A stretch of 64,000 nt of DNA, from contig NZ_OVCN01000006.1 in NCBI RefSeq assembly GCF_900406815.1, positions 1 through 64,000 of the forward strand. Direction: 5' to 3'. The notes under the pieces were generated by a model. That model was not told the DNA's origin. It saw only the letters and a program-made list of their open reading frames with translations, and made no database searches. Shown here piece after piece: positions 55,900 through 64,000 of this stretch. Made by a program: the position numbers and the translations under genes. How positions within the stretch are numbered: position 1 is the stretch's first letter; each line of letters starts with the position of its first letter. Origin of the DNA: Acinetobacter haemolyticus. GTDB lineage: Bacteria > Pseudomonadota > Gammaproteobacteria > Pseudomonadales > Moraxellaceae.

Positions 55900-58605
55900 A
55901 TGCCATCTAAATCTAAGTTTAAACAGACAACATTGGTTCATTCTATGCATTTAATATTTAAAATGCAGAGCTTTCCTAAACTTATTTGTAGTGGTTTTTT
56001 GATTAGCTATTGTATATCAGCAGCTTACGCAAATGAAGAAGTAGTGGCTGTGGTTGAAAATTCGACAATTGAACGAATGAAAGACCAAGTGAAATCGATT
56101 CCTTCACCTGAAATTCCATATCATACTTTCCAAATGGAGCAACAAAGCTACAATCCAGCTCAAGACAGTATTGCTGTCCTAAAACAACAAGAAGAAGCAC
56201 CAAATCAAATTGACACGCTGAAACCGATTCAATTGGATGAAAATTTGGAGAATCTCCCTGTTATTCCTGTTGATCAGAGTATGGCAAATGAGATTTTCCA
56301 GATTGCAGAAGAAGCCAAAAGCGATGCATTAGCTTCTAGAGACAACGTAACTAAAAATCCTGAACTGGTTGTAAATGAAGTATCACAATCCGAATTAACA
56401 GAAATCAGTAATCCGCCTGTAAATATTGACCGGTTAATGCAAGAGATCCAAGCTGATAGCCAAATCATTGTTGAGGCAAATGAATCTGGAAGAACTTTAG
56501 CTGAGTTGCAACCAAAAACTGAGCAAGCAGAAGAAAAGGTGGGTTTCTTTAAACGTATATTCAATCGTTTTAGACCTGAGAATTTACTTGGTGCAGAAAG
56601 AGTTCCACGGATCAGTGCTGATGTAGCAGGCGCGCCGCCTGTCTTGGCCACCAACATTAAGGCAAAGCTTTCAAGTTTTACCCAAGAAGCATTTGAAGAT
56701 TTCAATGTGGCTTTACCGCAGCTTCGATCATTGACCAGTCAAGCCGCTCAAGCTGTTGGTTACTATGATGCACGCTTTAATTTTGAAAAATTAAGTGATA
56801 GCCGGGTGAAAGTGACCGTAGAGCCAAATGAGCCTGTAACGATTGATAAACAAAATATTGAATTTACCGGCGAAGGGGAAAATGCACCTCAATTCCAAGT
56901 TATTCGTTTAATTCCAGAACAAGACGAAGGTGATATTTTTAATCACGGTAGATATGAAGAAACTAAAACTAAAATTAGTAATGCTGCTTCTGACAATGGA
57001 TATTTCGATGCTTATTGGCGATTGCATGATGTTAAAATTAGTCAACCAGAAAAGACCGCAGAAATTAACTTAAAATACGAAACAGGTGAGCGTTATAAGC
57101 TAAAAGCCGTTGAGTATAAAATGAGTGATCCAAGTAAACCTTTACCGCTCACGCAGAAAGTATTGGATAGCCTAGCTCCATGGAAAGAAGGTGATGATTA
57201 CGCATTCTGGCGTGTCAATGTATTGGCCAATAACTTAACGAATACACGTTATTTTAACTACACATTGGTTGATACTATTAAACCTGATGCAATTCAGCCG
57301 CCTTTAGATCTACCGCCTGATTTACAAACTTTAGTTGACCAACAACGGGTTGAGCAGTCACAACTATTTAGTGCTCAACAAAAAGCAGATATTGCACGGC
57401 AAAAAGTAATCTCTGCCGAAGAAGTGACACAAGATGTAGTAGATGAGTCCCAATTCTCAGGAAGTGAGCCAGCCTCAGCATATTCTTTAGCGCGCTCGAT
57501 GCCAAATGTCCAAAATGAGGAGACCGAGCGTCAAGAGTTAGAAAACCAAGCTCGACTTGAAAAGAAAATTCCTGTGGTCGTAACTCTGAATGCGGATCGA
57601 CTCAATACAATTGAGACAGGGGTCGGTTATGGTACTGATACAGGGGCTCGTATTCGTACCCAGTATCGCCGTGCTTTTGTGAACAAACATGGTCACTCTT
57701 TTGATGCCAATATGGAAGTTTCCGAAATTCGCCAATCTATTGATGGTCGTTATAGTATTCCTTATAAACATCCCCTGAATGATTACATTAACCTTGTTGG
57801 GGGTTATGAACGTGAGACTCGTGACAATATTGGTCCAAATGTTGGATTGTTAGTTGAGTCTGCGGTTCTTGGTGGTGAGCGCGTAATTAAAAACCCACTG
57901 GGTGATTGGCAACATACGTTTGGTCTGCGCTATCGTTTAGACCGCCTTACTGAAAAAGGTGATGTTGATATTTCTGAGTTGCCAGATGCCTTTAAGGCGG
58001 CAGGCACAAACTCTGAACAAGAGTCTTTATTACTGGGTTATGAGATTTCTAAAACCAATGCGAATACCCGTTTAAATCCGACCAAAGGCTTTAAACAGAC
58101 TTACAAGGTTGAGCTGGGTACCGAATCGCTTCTTTCAGATGCCAATATGGCGATTTTGACAGCAGGTTGGCGATTTATTTATTCACTGGGTGAAAACGAC
58201 GATCATCAATTTGTTGGACGTGGGGATGCAAGTTATATCTTTACGGATGATTTTAATAAGGTTCCATATAATTTACGCTTCTTTACAGGGGGCGATCAAT
58301 CACTCCGTGGGTTCGATTATAAGAGCTTATCGCCAGAAGAAAATGGTTATAAGATCGGTGGTCAAGCATTGGGTGTGGGGTCTTTAGAGTATAACTATCA
58401 ATTTAAGGATGGTTGGCGTGCTGCCGTTTTCTCTGATTTTGGTAATGCTTTTGATAAACAATTTAGTAACCCGACTGAATATAGTGTGGGGGTGGGTATA
58501 CGTTGGAGATCGCCAATTGGACCGATTCGTTTAGATGTGGCATCTGGAATCTCTAATGATAACCGTCCGATTCGACTACACTTTTTTATCGGACCACAAC
58601 TTTAA
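55900..58605 (+). CDS. tamA: TamA: BamA/Omp85-family outer-membrane assembly protein
   Basis: Outer-membrane partner of TamB, 901 residues against about 577 in E. coli. It has a signal peptide (through AAYA, near residue 44), a 200-residue acidic and glutamine-rich N-terminal extension, POTRA-like domains (about 240-440), a second low-complexity insert (about 460-550) and a C-terminal 16-strand barrel with QSLRGFDYKSLSP and the closing RLHFFIGPQL. The start at 55900 is the first ATG; ATG 55945 is an alternative. tamB follows after 48 bases. Confidence 0.9.
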   Translation: MPSKSKFKQTTLVHSMHLIFKMQSFPKLICSGFLISYCISAAYANEEVVAVVENSTIERMKDQVKSIPSPEIPYHTFQMEQQSYNPAQDSIAVLKQQEEAPNQIDTLKPIQLDENLENLPVIPVDQSMANEIFQIAEEAKSDALASRDNVTKNPELVVNEVSQSELTEISNPPVNIDRLMQEIQADSQIIVEANESGRTLAELQPKTEQAEEKVGFFKRIFNRFRPENLLGAERVPRISADVAGAPPVLATNIKAKLSSFTQEAFEDFNVALPQLRSLTSQAAQAVGYYDARFNFEKLSDSRVKVTVEPNEPVTIDKQNIEFTGEGENAPQFQVIRLIPEQDEGDIFNHGRYEETKTKISNAASDNGYFDAYWRLHDVKISQPEKTAEINLKYETGERYKLKAVEYKMSDPSKPLPLTQKVLDSLAPWKEGDDYAFWRVNVLANNLTNTRYFNYTLVDTIKPDAIQPPLDLPPDLQTLVDQQRVEQSQLFSAQQKADIARQKVISAEEVTQDVVDESQFSGSEPASAYSLARSMPNVQNEETERQELENQARLEKKIPVVVTLNADRLNTIETGVGYGTDTGARIRTQYRRAFVNKHGHSFDANMEVSEIRQSIDGRYSIPYKHPLNDYINLVGGYERETRDNIGPNVGLLVESAVLGGERVIKNPLGDWQHTFGLRYRLDRLTEKGDVDISELPDAFKAAGTNSEQESLLLGYEISKTNANTRLNPTKGFKQTYKVELGTESLLSDANMAILTAGWRFIYSLGENDDHQFVGRGDASYIFTDDFNKVPYNLRFFTGGDQSLRGFDYKSLSPEENGYKIGGQALGVGSLEYNYQFKDGWRAAVFSDFGNAFDKQFSNPTEYSVGVGIRWRSPIGPIRLDVASGISNDNRPIRLHFFIGPQL

Positions 58606-58653
58606 AAAACTTTTTAATAGCCCTTTTATGGGAAAAACGATTTCGGGTTGATT

Positions 58654-61600
58654 ATGACGGAAGAAGTAGAACAGCAACAAACACCTTCAACAGGTCCAAA
58701 ACGGGAACGGCATATTCTTCGAAGTATTTTGCTGATGGTGTTGATCATCCTTTTGTTATTGGTCAGTTCTATACTCGTCATGATGTCGACAGACAAGGGA
58801 AGCCGCTTTCTCTTGGATCGTGTTCTACAAAGCCAAAAAATTATTCATTATGAATATGAAGGTGGAAATTTATTAAGAGGTATTATTCTTAAAAATATTC
58901 TGGTGCAGTTGAATGAGGTTGATGTTTCTCTTGATCGAGCTGATGTTACCTTAGGATGGCGAGCAATTTTAAAAAAAGAAATACATTTAAATCATGCTGA
59001 TGTTGCCAATCTTCGGGTTATTAACAAAAAACCATCCTCTGATGAGCCATTTGGATTTAAACCGATCAAATTACCATTTGTTTTACGTGTTGATGAAGCT
59101 TCATTAGATCATTTAGAAATTCAAACCAGTACTTCAAAAATCAATTTTGATGATATTTATTTAAAAGATGCACTTTGGTCTGATACTAAACTCAAATTTG
59201 AAGACTCTCGCATGGATATGGGGTATTTGGCAGTTAAAGATGCAACTGGTCAAATTGATTTCAATGGTAAATATCCTTTAAATGCAAAAGGCGACCTTAT
59301 CATTCCCGCATTAAATAGTATTGACATTCAAACCATCAAAGTGGTGGCGACAGGTAGTCTTGACACATTAAGAGTTGGCGTAGCGACACGCACACCAGAT
59401 ATGCTTTCAGGATGGGCAGTACTTCATCCTGTACGTGCTCAAGTGCCGATGCAAGGTGAATTGTTCTTTAAAAATTATCATTTACCTATTTTAAAAGAGC
59501 AAAAGCTTTTTGCCAAAGATGGTATTGCAAGATTTAAAGGAAATACGAAAAAACTTTCTTTGAGTTTAGATACGGATTTGAAAGGCGAACAGATTCCAGA
59601 GGGACAATATAATGCGCTGATGGAAACCGACCTTACTGATCAACTCAATATTCAGGACTTTAATGGTCAGTTGATGGGCGGGTCTGTCAGTTTGAACGGT
59701 CTCGTCAATTGGAGAAATCATGTTTCATGGGATTTGAAAGGTCGTTTAGATCGCTTAAATGCAAAAAATGAAACTTTGCCACAGATTGCTCAAGACTTCC
59801 TACCGCCTAGCTTGGATGCAAATATTAGTTCAACGGGTGAGTTGAAAAATGGGATGTCAGTCAATGCGCAACTTGCTTTCGATAAATACGAAACATGGCA
59901 AGTCAAAGTGAATCAGGCGCAAAAGAAAAATAATAAATCAGAACCGATGCTATTAGATGTAGCTTGGCAAGGTATCGATCGTGCAGTGCCTTATATTGGA
60001 TGGCTAAGCAGTGCTGAGGGTCATACCAATATTACGTTAAAAGATGACCAACAAGATATTTATGTCGATACTACGGTACGTCCACATGAACAAGGGCTTT
60101 TACCTGCTGGAAAATATGACGCGCGCATTGATTTAAAAAATAATCTTTTAAATGTTGAAAACTTTAGCTATGTGGCCGAAAAAGGTCGTCTCGATGGTCA
60201 GGCGAAGGTTAAACTTCCTACCGATAAACAACAACTGTCTTGGCAAGCTCAACTTAAAGCGAAAGATTTTAACCCTCAGACGATTGCTGTAGCGGCTCCA
60301 GTGAACGTATTAAACGGGGAAATACGCGCTACGGGTTTTGCTAAACCAAACCAACAAATTATTCAGTTCGAACGTATCGATTTACAAGGTCAGTTGGCTC
60401 AAGCAAATCAAAAAGAAACGATAGCCTTACAAGGTAAGGCGACCACTGCATTAACCTTTGACGACGTGCAGACTGGAGGTGGTTTTAAGAGTTTTGCTGT
60501 TGAATATGATGGTTCATTAAATGCTTTGAACCAAGGAAATGGCTTATTAAAAGTTAATATTACGGGTACACCAACCCATTTAAAAATTAATGAATTAAAA
60601 CATGATGGCGTTGCAGGTAAATTATTTGCCACAGGCACAGTGGATTTAAAAGACAAGATAGGCTGGAACTTGGAGACATCCTTGGTTCGCTTCAAGCCAC
60701 AGTATTTCGTTTCAAGTTTAAAAGGTGAAGTCTCTGGGCATGTTAAAACTCAAGGTGTGTGGTCTGATCAAGTTAAACGTATTGATATTCGTCAGCTCAA
60801 CGCGGCAGGGTTTTTAAATAATAGACCGATACGCGGTCGAGGCAATCTGTCTTTGTTATTGGATTCAAATCAAACTGGTTTTCTACCACAGCAATTTGAA
60901 GCAAATGATTTGTTCTTTGTCTATGGTCAGAATCAGTTGCAAGCGACGGGCAATGCTCAAAGCTTACGCTTTAAAATCAATGCACCTGCTTTATATGAGT
61001 TATATCCTGGGTTGCGTGGACGCGCTTACGGTAGCTTAAATGTTCAGTCGCAACCCCGTCTTAGTGCGACTGCAAACCTTGCTGTAGATGGTTTTGGCTT
61101 TAATGATTTGGCGAGTATTAAATCTTTGCGCATTCAAGGCGAGTTACCTACGTCTGAAACAAAGCCAACACAAATGACCGCAACTATTGATCAACTGCGG
61201 AGCGGTAATCGTCATTTAGAAAATGCAACGCTCAATTTAACAGGTACACGCAGAGCGCATTTATTAAAACTCGAAACTAAAAATACACGAACCAATTTCT
61301 ATGTTCAGCTTGCAGGTGGATTTAATCAAAACAATGATTGGTTAGGGCAAATCCAAAAAGGCAAATTTAGTTCACAGCGTGTGAGTTTGGCGCAAAACCA
61401 AAATACTCCTGTGATTTATACCAAAGCACGGACAGAGTTATACGTTGGACAGCATTGTTGGCAAAGTGCTGAGAGTCAGCTTTGTTTAGACCAACCTGCG
61501 AGAATTAGTCCAGAAAAAGGCAATTTCTCATTTATAACCAAGGATCTGGATTTAAAAGATTTTGCCGCGTTTATGCCTGAAGGTATAGCTGTTACAGGTC

Positions 61601-63162
61601 AATTAAATGGCTATGCAAAAGCATCATGGGCAAAAGGCACTCGACCTAAGTTAGATTCACGTTTAGTAACGCGCAAAGGTGAAATTGGGTTAGCAGCCGA
61701 AGACCCTCAAGATCCAGCAACCACTGTAACGTATGATGAGTTAAGCCTGATTGCGAAAAGCATCAGTGATGGTTTGTTATTCCGTGTGGATATGAAAACA
61801 CCTGATATTGGCACAGGTTATGCCAACGTGGTAATTGATCCATTCCAAACCAATATGCCGATGCGTGGAGAGATTGCTTTTGATGATGTCCAACTTAAGG
61901 TCTTTAAGCCATTTATCAAAGATGTACGTTCGATGGCTGGGACTTTAGCACTAGCGGGTAAAATCAATGGCACACTCACACAGCCTCAATTTACAGGCGA
62001 AATGCGTTTGAAAAATGGCGCAATAAGCATGATTTCATTGCCTGTCAATCTCACCAATATACAGCTTTATTCTTCTATTCGTCAGGATACCGCAAGTATT
62101 GATGGTGCATTTAATAGTGGACAAGGTGTTGGGCGAATAAAAGGCCGTTTTGATTGGAAAGATAACCCACATTTATCCCTGACTTTAAAAGGTGATAATT
62201 TATTGATTCGTCAAGCACCAATGGTCACTGCGATTGTACACCCTGATCTGAGTTTGGATGTCTATCCATTTGATCAACGTTTAAGTTTGAAAGGAACTGT
62301 AGACGTACCACGTGCAAGAATCTCAATGCCTGAAACGACGGCAACAGTTGTGAATGTTTCGCCTGATGTACGAGTGGTTCATCAAGGTCAAGATTTACTT
62401 GCGACATTGAGAGCCGCAAAACCGTGGGATATTCGTGCCGACATGACTGTTACTTTAGGAAACCAAGTCATTTTCCAAGGTTTTGAAAGTAATATTCCTT
62501 TGGTTGGGCGATTACATTTATCGCAACGTGGTTTAGAAACTGCTATGCGTGCAAATGGTGCAATTGGTGTGAGTCAGAGAGTAAAAATTGAAGCATATGG
62601 TCAAAGTTTGGATCTGAATCGTGCAATTGCACGTTTTAATGGACCGCTGGCAAACCCAACACTAGATATAGATGCCAATAAATCGGTGCAAGGCAGTATG
62701 GTGGGCGTGCGTGTAGCGGGTACAGCGACCGTACCAAATGTTCAAATTTACAATGATGCAGGTTTGTCTGAACAGGAAGCATTGAATGCCTTATTAACTG
62801 GACGTATTAATGAAGGTGGTAGTGGTTTAAGCAACACTGAAGGATTTAAATCTGATGTTAATAATACGATTGCTGCGGCAGGTATCAGTATGGGCTTGGG
62901 CGGAACACGTGCATTAACCAATCAGATTGGGCGAACTTTTGGATTAAGTGGATTGGCACTTGATGCCCAAGGAACAGGTGATGATACGCAGGTGAGTTTA
63001 ACAGGCTATATCACACCAGATCTGTTTATTCGTTATGGTGTTGGTGTCTTTACACCTGTAAATAAATTGACATTACGCTACCAAATGAATCGCCGTTTAT
63101 ATTTGGAAGCGAGTCAATCATTAGAACGGGCGATTGATGTGTTCTATAACTGGCGATTCTAA
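58654..63162 (+). CDS. tamB: TamB: translocation and assembly module inner-membrane protein
   Basis: A 1502-residue AsmA-like protein anchored by one N-terminal membrane segment (about 25-47, ILLMVLIILLLLVSSILVMM) with a very long beta-groove that bridges the periplasm and a C-terminal DUF490 domain ending in RAIDVFYNWRF. TamB guides outer-membrane proteins and lipids with TamA. Length exceeds E. coli TamB (about 1260). ATG 58654 is preferred over the upstream TTG. A strong terminator follows. Confidence 0.92.
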   Translation: MTEEVEQQQTPSTGPKRERHILRSILLMVLIILLLLVSSILVMMSTDKGSRFLLDRVLQSQKIIHYEYEGGNLLRGIILKNILVQLNEVDVSLDRADVTLGWRAILKKEIHLNHADVANLRVINKKPSSDEPFGFKPIKLPFVLRVDEASLDHLEIQTSTSKINFDDIYLKDALWSDTKLKFEDSRMDMGYLAVKDATGQIDFNGKYPLNAKGDLIIPALNSIDIQTIKVVATGSLDTLRVGVATRTPDMLSGWAVLHPVRAQVPMQGELFFKNYHLPILKEQKLFAKDGIARFKGNTKKLSLSLDTDLKGEQIPEGQYNALMETDLTDQLNIQDFNGQLMGGSVSLNGLVNWRNHVSWDLKGRLDRLNAKNETLPQIAQDFLPPSLDANISSTGELKNGMSVNAQLAFDKYETWQVKVNQAQKKNNKSEPMLLDVAWQGIDRAVPYIGWLSSAEGHTNITLKDDQQDIYVDTTVRPHEQGLLPAGKYDARIDLKNNLLNVENFSYVAEKGRLDGQAKVKLPTDKQQLSWQAQLKAKDFNPQTIAVAAPVNVLNGEIRATGFAKPNQQIIQFERIDLQGQLAQANQKETIALQGKATTALTFDDVQTGGGFKSFAVEYDGSLNALNQGNGLLKVNITGTPTHLKINELKHDGVAGKLFATGTVDLKDKIGWNLETSLVRFKPQYFVSSLKGEVSGHVKTQGVWSDQVKRIDIRQLNAAGFLNNRPIRGRGNLSLLLDSNQTGFLPQQFEANDLFFVYGQNQLQATGNAQSLRFKINAPALYELYPGLRGRAYGSLNVQSQPRLSATANLAVDGFGFNDLASIKSLRIQGELPTSETKPTQMTATIDQLRSGNRHLENATLNLTGTRRAHLLKLETKNTRTNFYVQLAGGFNQNNDWLGQIQKGKFSSQRVSLAQNQNTPVIYTKARTELYVGQHCWQSAESQLCLDQPARISPEKGNFSFITKDLDLKDFAAFMPEGIAVTGQLNGYAKASWAKGTRPKLDSRLVTRKGEIGLAAEDPQDPATTVTYDELSLIAKSISDGLLFRVDMKTPDIGTGYANVVIDPFQTNMPMRGEIAFDDVQLKVFKPFIKDVRSMAGTLALAGKINGTLTQPQFTGEMRLKNGAISMISLPVNLTNIQLYSSIRQDTASIDGAFNSGQGVGRIKGRFDWKDNPHLSLTLKGDNLLIRQAPMVTAIVHPDLSLDVYPFDQRLSLKGTVDVPRARISMPETTATVVNVSPDVRVVHQGQDLLATLRAAKPWDIRADMTVTLGNQVIFQGFESNIPLVGRLHLSQRGLETAMRANGAIGVSQRVKIEAYGQSLDLNRAIARFNGPLANPTLDIDANKSVQGSMVGVRVAGTATVPNVQIYNDAGLSEQEALNALLTGRINEGGSGLSNTEGFKSDVNNTIAAAGISMGLGGTRALTNQIGRTFGLSGLALDAQGTGDDTQVSLTGYITPDLFIRYGVGVFTPVNKLTLRYQMNRRLYLEASQSLERAIDVFYNWRF

Positions 63163-63175
63163 GTCTTGAATAAAC

Positions 63176-63207
63176 AACCTGCTTTATGCAAATAAGGCAG
63201 GTTTTTT
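63176..63207 (+). terminator. Rho-independent terminator of tamA-tamB
   Basis: A 12-base stem AACCTGCTTTAT / ATAAGGCAGGTT with one G-T pair, 4-base loop and T-run. Confidence 0.9.
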
Positions 63208-63313
63208 ATATCAGTGATTTGTATGTTTTTATTACGAACAAAGCTATTTTCAAGACTTCATTTTGCAAAATAAGTAGCTTTCAGTATGATGTGTGCATCA
63301 AATTAATCGCAGT

Positions 63314-63679
63314 ATGATGATGAAAAGAGTTTTGTTGATTGCAATAGGTTTGGTCTTGGTTGGATGTGCAGACAAAAAGCCCTTAACGCCAGAAGAAAAA
63401 TGGCATGGCTTTTGTGTGAGTGTAGGGAATGCAGCGCGTTCGATTACATTGGATCGTCAAAATGCAATTGAGAAACAACGAGCAATTGAACATGCGGGAA
63501 AAATTGAAGATAAGACGATTCATACATTTATCTTGCAAATCATCGATGAAGTGTATGATATTCCAGTTGATCGACTGAAGTCAGATCCAGATGCAATCCG
63601 TGATGAAATGAAGCAAAAGTTCACAGATCAGTGTTTAGCGACACCACACGATGAACTGCCAAACTATAAATCATTTTAA
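63314..63679 (+). CDS. Hypothetical small lipoprotein
   Basis: A 121-residue predicted lipoprotein: lipobox LVGC with Cys18, followed by a mostly helical mature domain with two further cysteines (WHGFCVSVG and TDQCLATP), which might form a disulfide. No domain recognised. Three in-frame ATGs occur at 63314, 63317 and 63320, and an upstream GTG at 63293 is less likely. A terminator follows, so it is monocistronic. Confidence 0.72.
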   Translation: MMMKRVLLIAIGLVLVGCADKKPLTPEEKWHGFCVSVGNAARSITLDRQNAIEKQRAIEHAGKIEDKTIHTFILQIIDEVYDIPVDRLKSDPDAIRDEMKQKFTDQCLATPHDELPNYKSF

Positions 63680-63689
63680 TGTATTTACT

Positions 63690-63716
63690 GAAAAGGCAAC
63701 ACCAGTTGTCTTTTTT
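63690..63716 (+). terminator. Rho-independent terminator after the small lipoprotein gene
   Basis: Stem AAAAGGCAAC / GTTGTCTTTT with one G-T pair, 4-base loop and T-run. Confidence 0.85.
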
Positions 63717-63938
63717 TATGTGTCTAATTTATTGTTTTACTGGAATTTGATCTAATACCAAAGCGGTATTTAAAAGGGTGCAACATTTCGCTATAAAATA
63801 ATGGTCATCACGTAGATATACGGCAGTTGCATTAACTTTTATTGCGAAGTCTAGTAAAATTTTGCTGTCCATATTACTTGTAAAGCTTGTAGAAAGCTGG
63901 AACTTACTAGTAATTTTTTAAAGAAGAGGAATAACACT

Positions 63939-64000
63939 GTGCTAGAAGCTTACCGCCAACACGTTGAAGAACGTGCCGCACTCGGAGTCCCACCGAAGCC
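63939..64000 (+). CDS. acnB: Aconitate hydratase B, 5' end only
   Basis: The window ends 62 bases into this gene. The translated start, after the GTG, is LEAYRQHVEERAALGVPPK, matching the N-terminus of AcnB (LEEYRKHVAERAAEGI in E. coli). AGAGGA is eight bases upstream. AcnB is the main citric-acid-cycle aconitase. Confidence 0.85.
   Translation, partial: MLEAYRQHVEERAALGVPPK

Noticed and set aside
56274..56705. 143-codon frame antisense to tamA
   Set aside because: Lies fully within a well-supported gene and reads as a Ser-rich shadow of it.

Overview
The window looks like an Acinetobacter chromosome. It is AT-rich, and the genes and their order fit the genus: an AlkM-type alkane hydroxylase beside a divergent AraC/XylS regulator, a subfamily I.1 lipase with its foldase, SthA, GlyA, PrfA-PrmC, an exported Mn-type superoxide dismutase and a long type I-F CRISPR array. 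Genus is inferred from recognised protein families, not from a database search. About 57 protein genes, one tRNA and one CRISPR array are supported; one further gene (acnB) is cut by the right edge.

Layout. 0.2-5.9 kb: DUF1653 protein, O-methyltransferase, alkR/alkM, KTSC protein, AhpC, fatty-acid hydroxylase-type membrane protein. 6-16.4 kb: HrpA helicase, KAS III-like enzyme, duplicated DUF4394 lipoprotein, lipoyl synthase LipA, SthA transhydrogenase, DUF3465 protein. 16.4-24 kb (all minus strand): unknown protein, DUF962 protein, rlpA, rodA-mltB cell-wall genes, then an ABC exporter-queF-unknown operon joined by 4-base stop/start overlaps. 24-31.5 kb: LysR regulator with a perfect palindrome at its start, divergent isochorismatase-like hydrolase, amidohydrolase and XapX protein, then DUF1275 and TMEM175-like membrane proteins and a lipase-like lipoprotein. 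31.5-36.6 kb: a patchy accessory stretch with a decayed MFS remnant, a small secreted protein whose 3' end is duplicated, tRNA-Arg(CCG), an exonuclease and a second lipase-like lipoprotein. 36.7-40.8 kb: glyA, glycine-zipper protein, prfA-prmC. 40.8-50.1 kb: PaiB-like protein, AraC/SDR pair, Fur-box-controlled SOD, AraC/lipase-lifO, CRISPR array. 50.1-63.2 kb: moeB, ABC1 kinase, folB-folK, DUF2799 lipoprotein, coq7 with an LplT-like transporter, and tamA-tamB. The right edge holds a small lipoprotein and the first codons of acnB.

How it fits together. Three AraC regulators of the same architecture each sit divergent to a lipid- or hydrocarbon-type enzyme gene (alkane hydroxylase, short-chain dehydrogenase, lipase). 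rodA-mltB-rlpA is a cell-elongation/wall-remodelling group; tamA-tamB is the outer-membrane assembly module. The most striking element is the CRISPR array: 36 repeats and 35 spacers, every spacer exactly 32 bases, with a recognisable leader (IHF site, promoter) on the moeB side and a decayed last repeat that overlaps the lifO stop codon. No cas gene lies in the window, so the array depends on Cas proteins encoded elsewhere or is inactive. The clearest regulatory finding is a near-consensus promoter abutted by a 16/19 Fur box in front of the exported Mn-type SOD.
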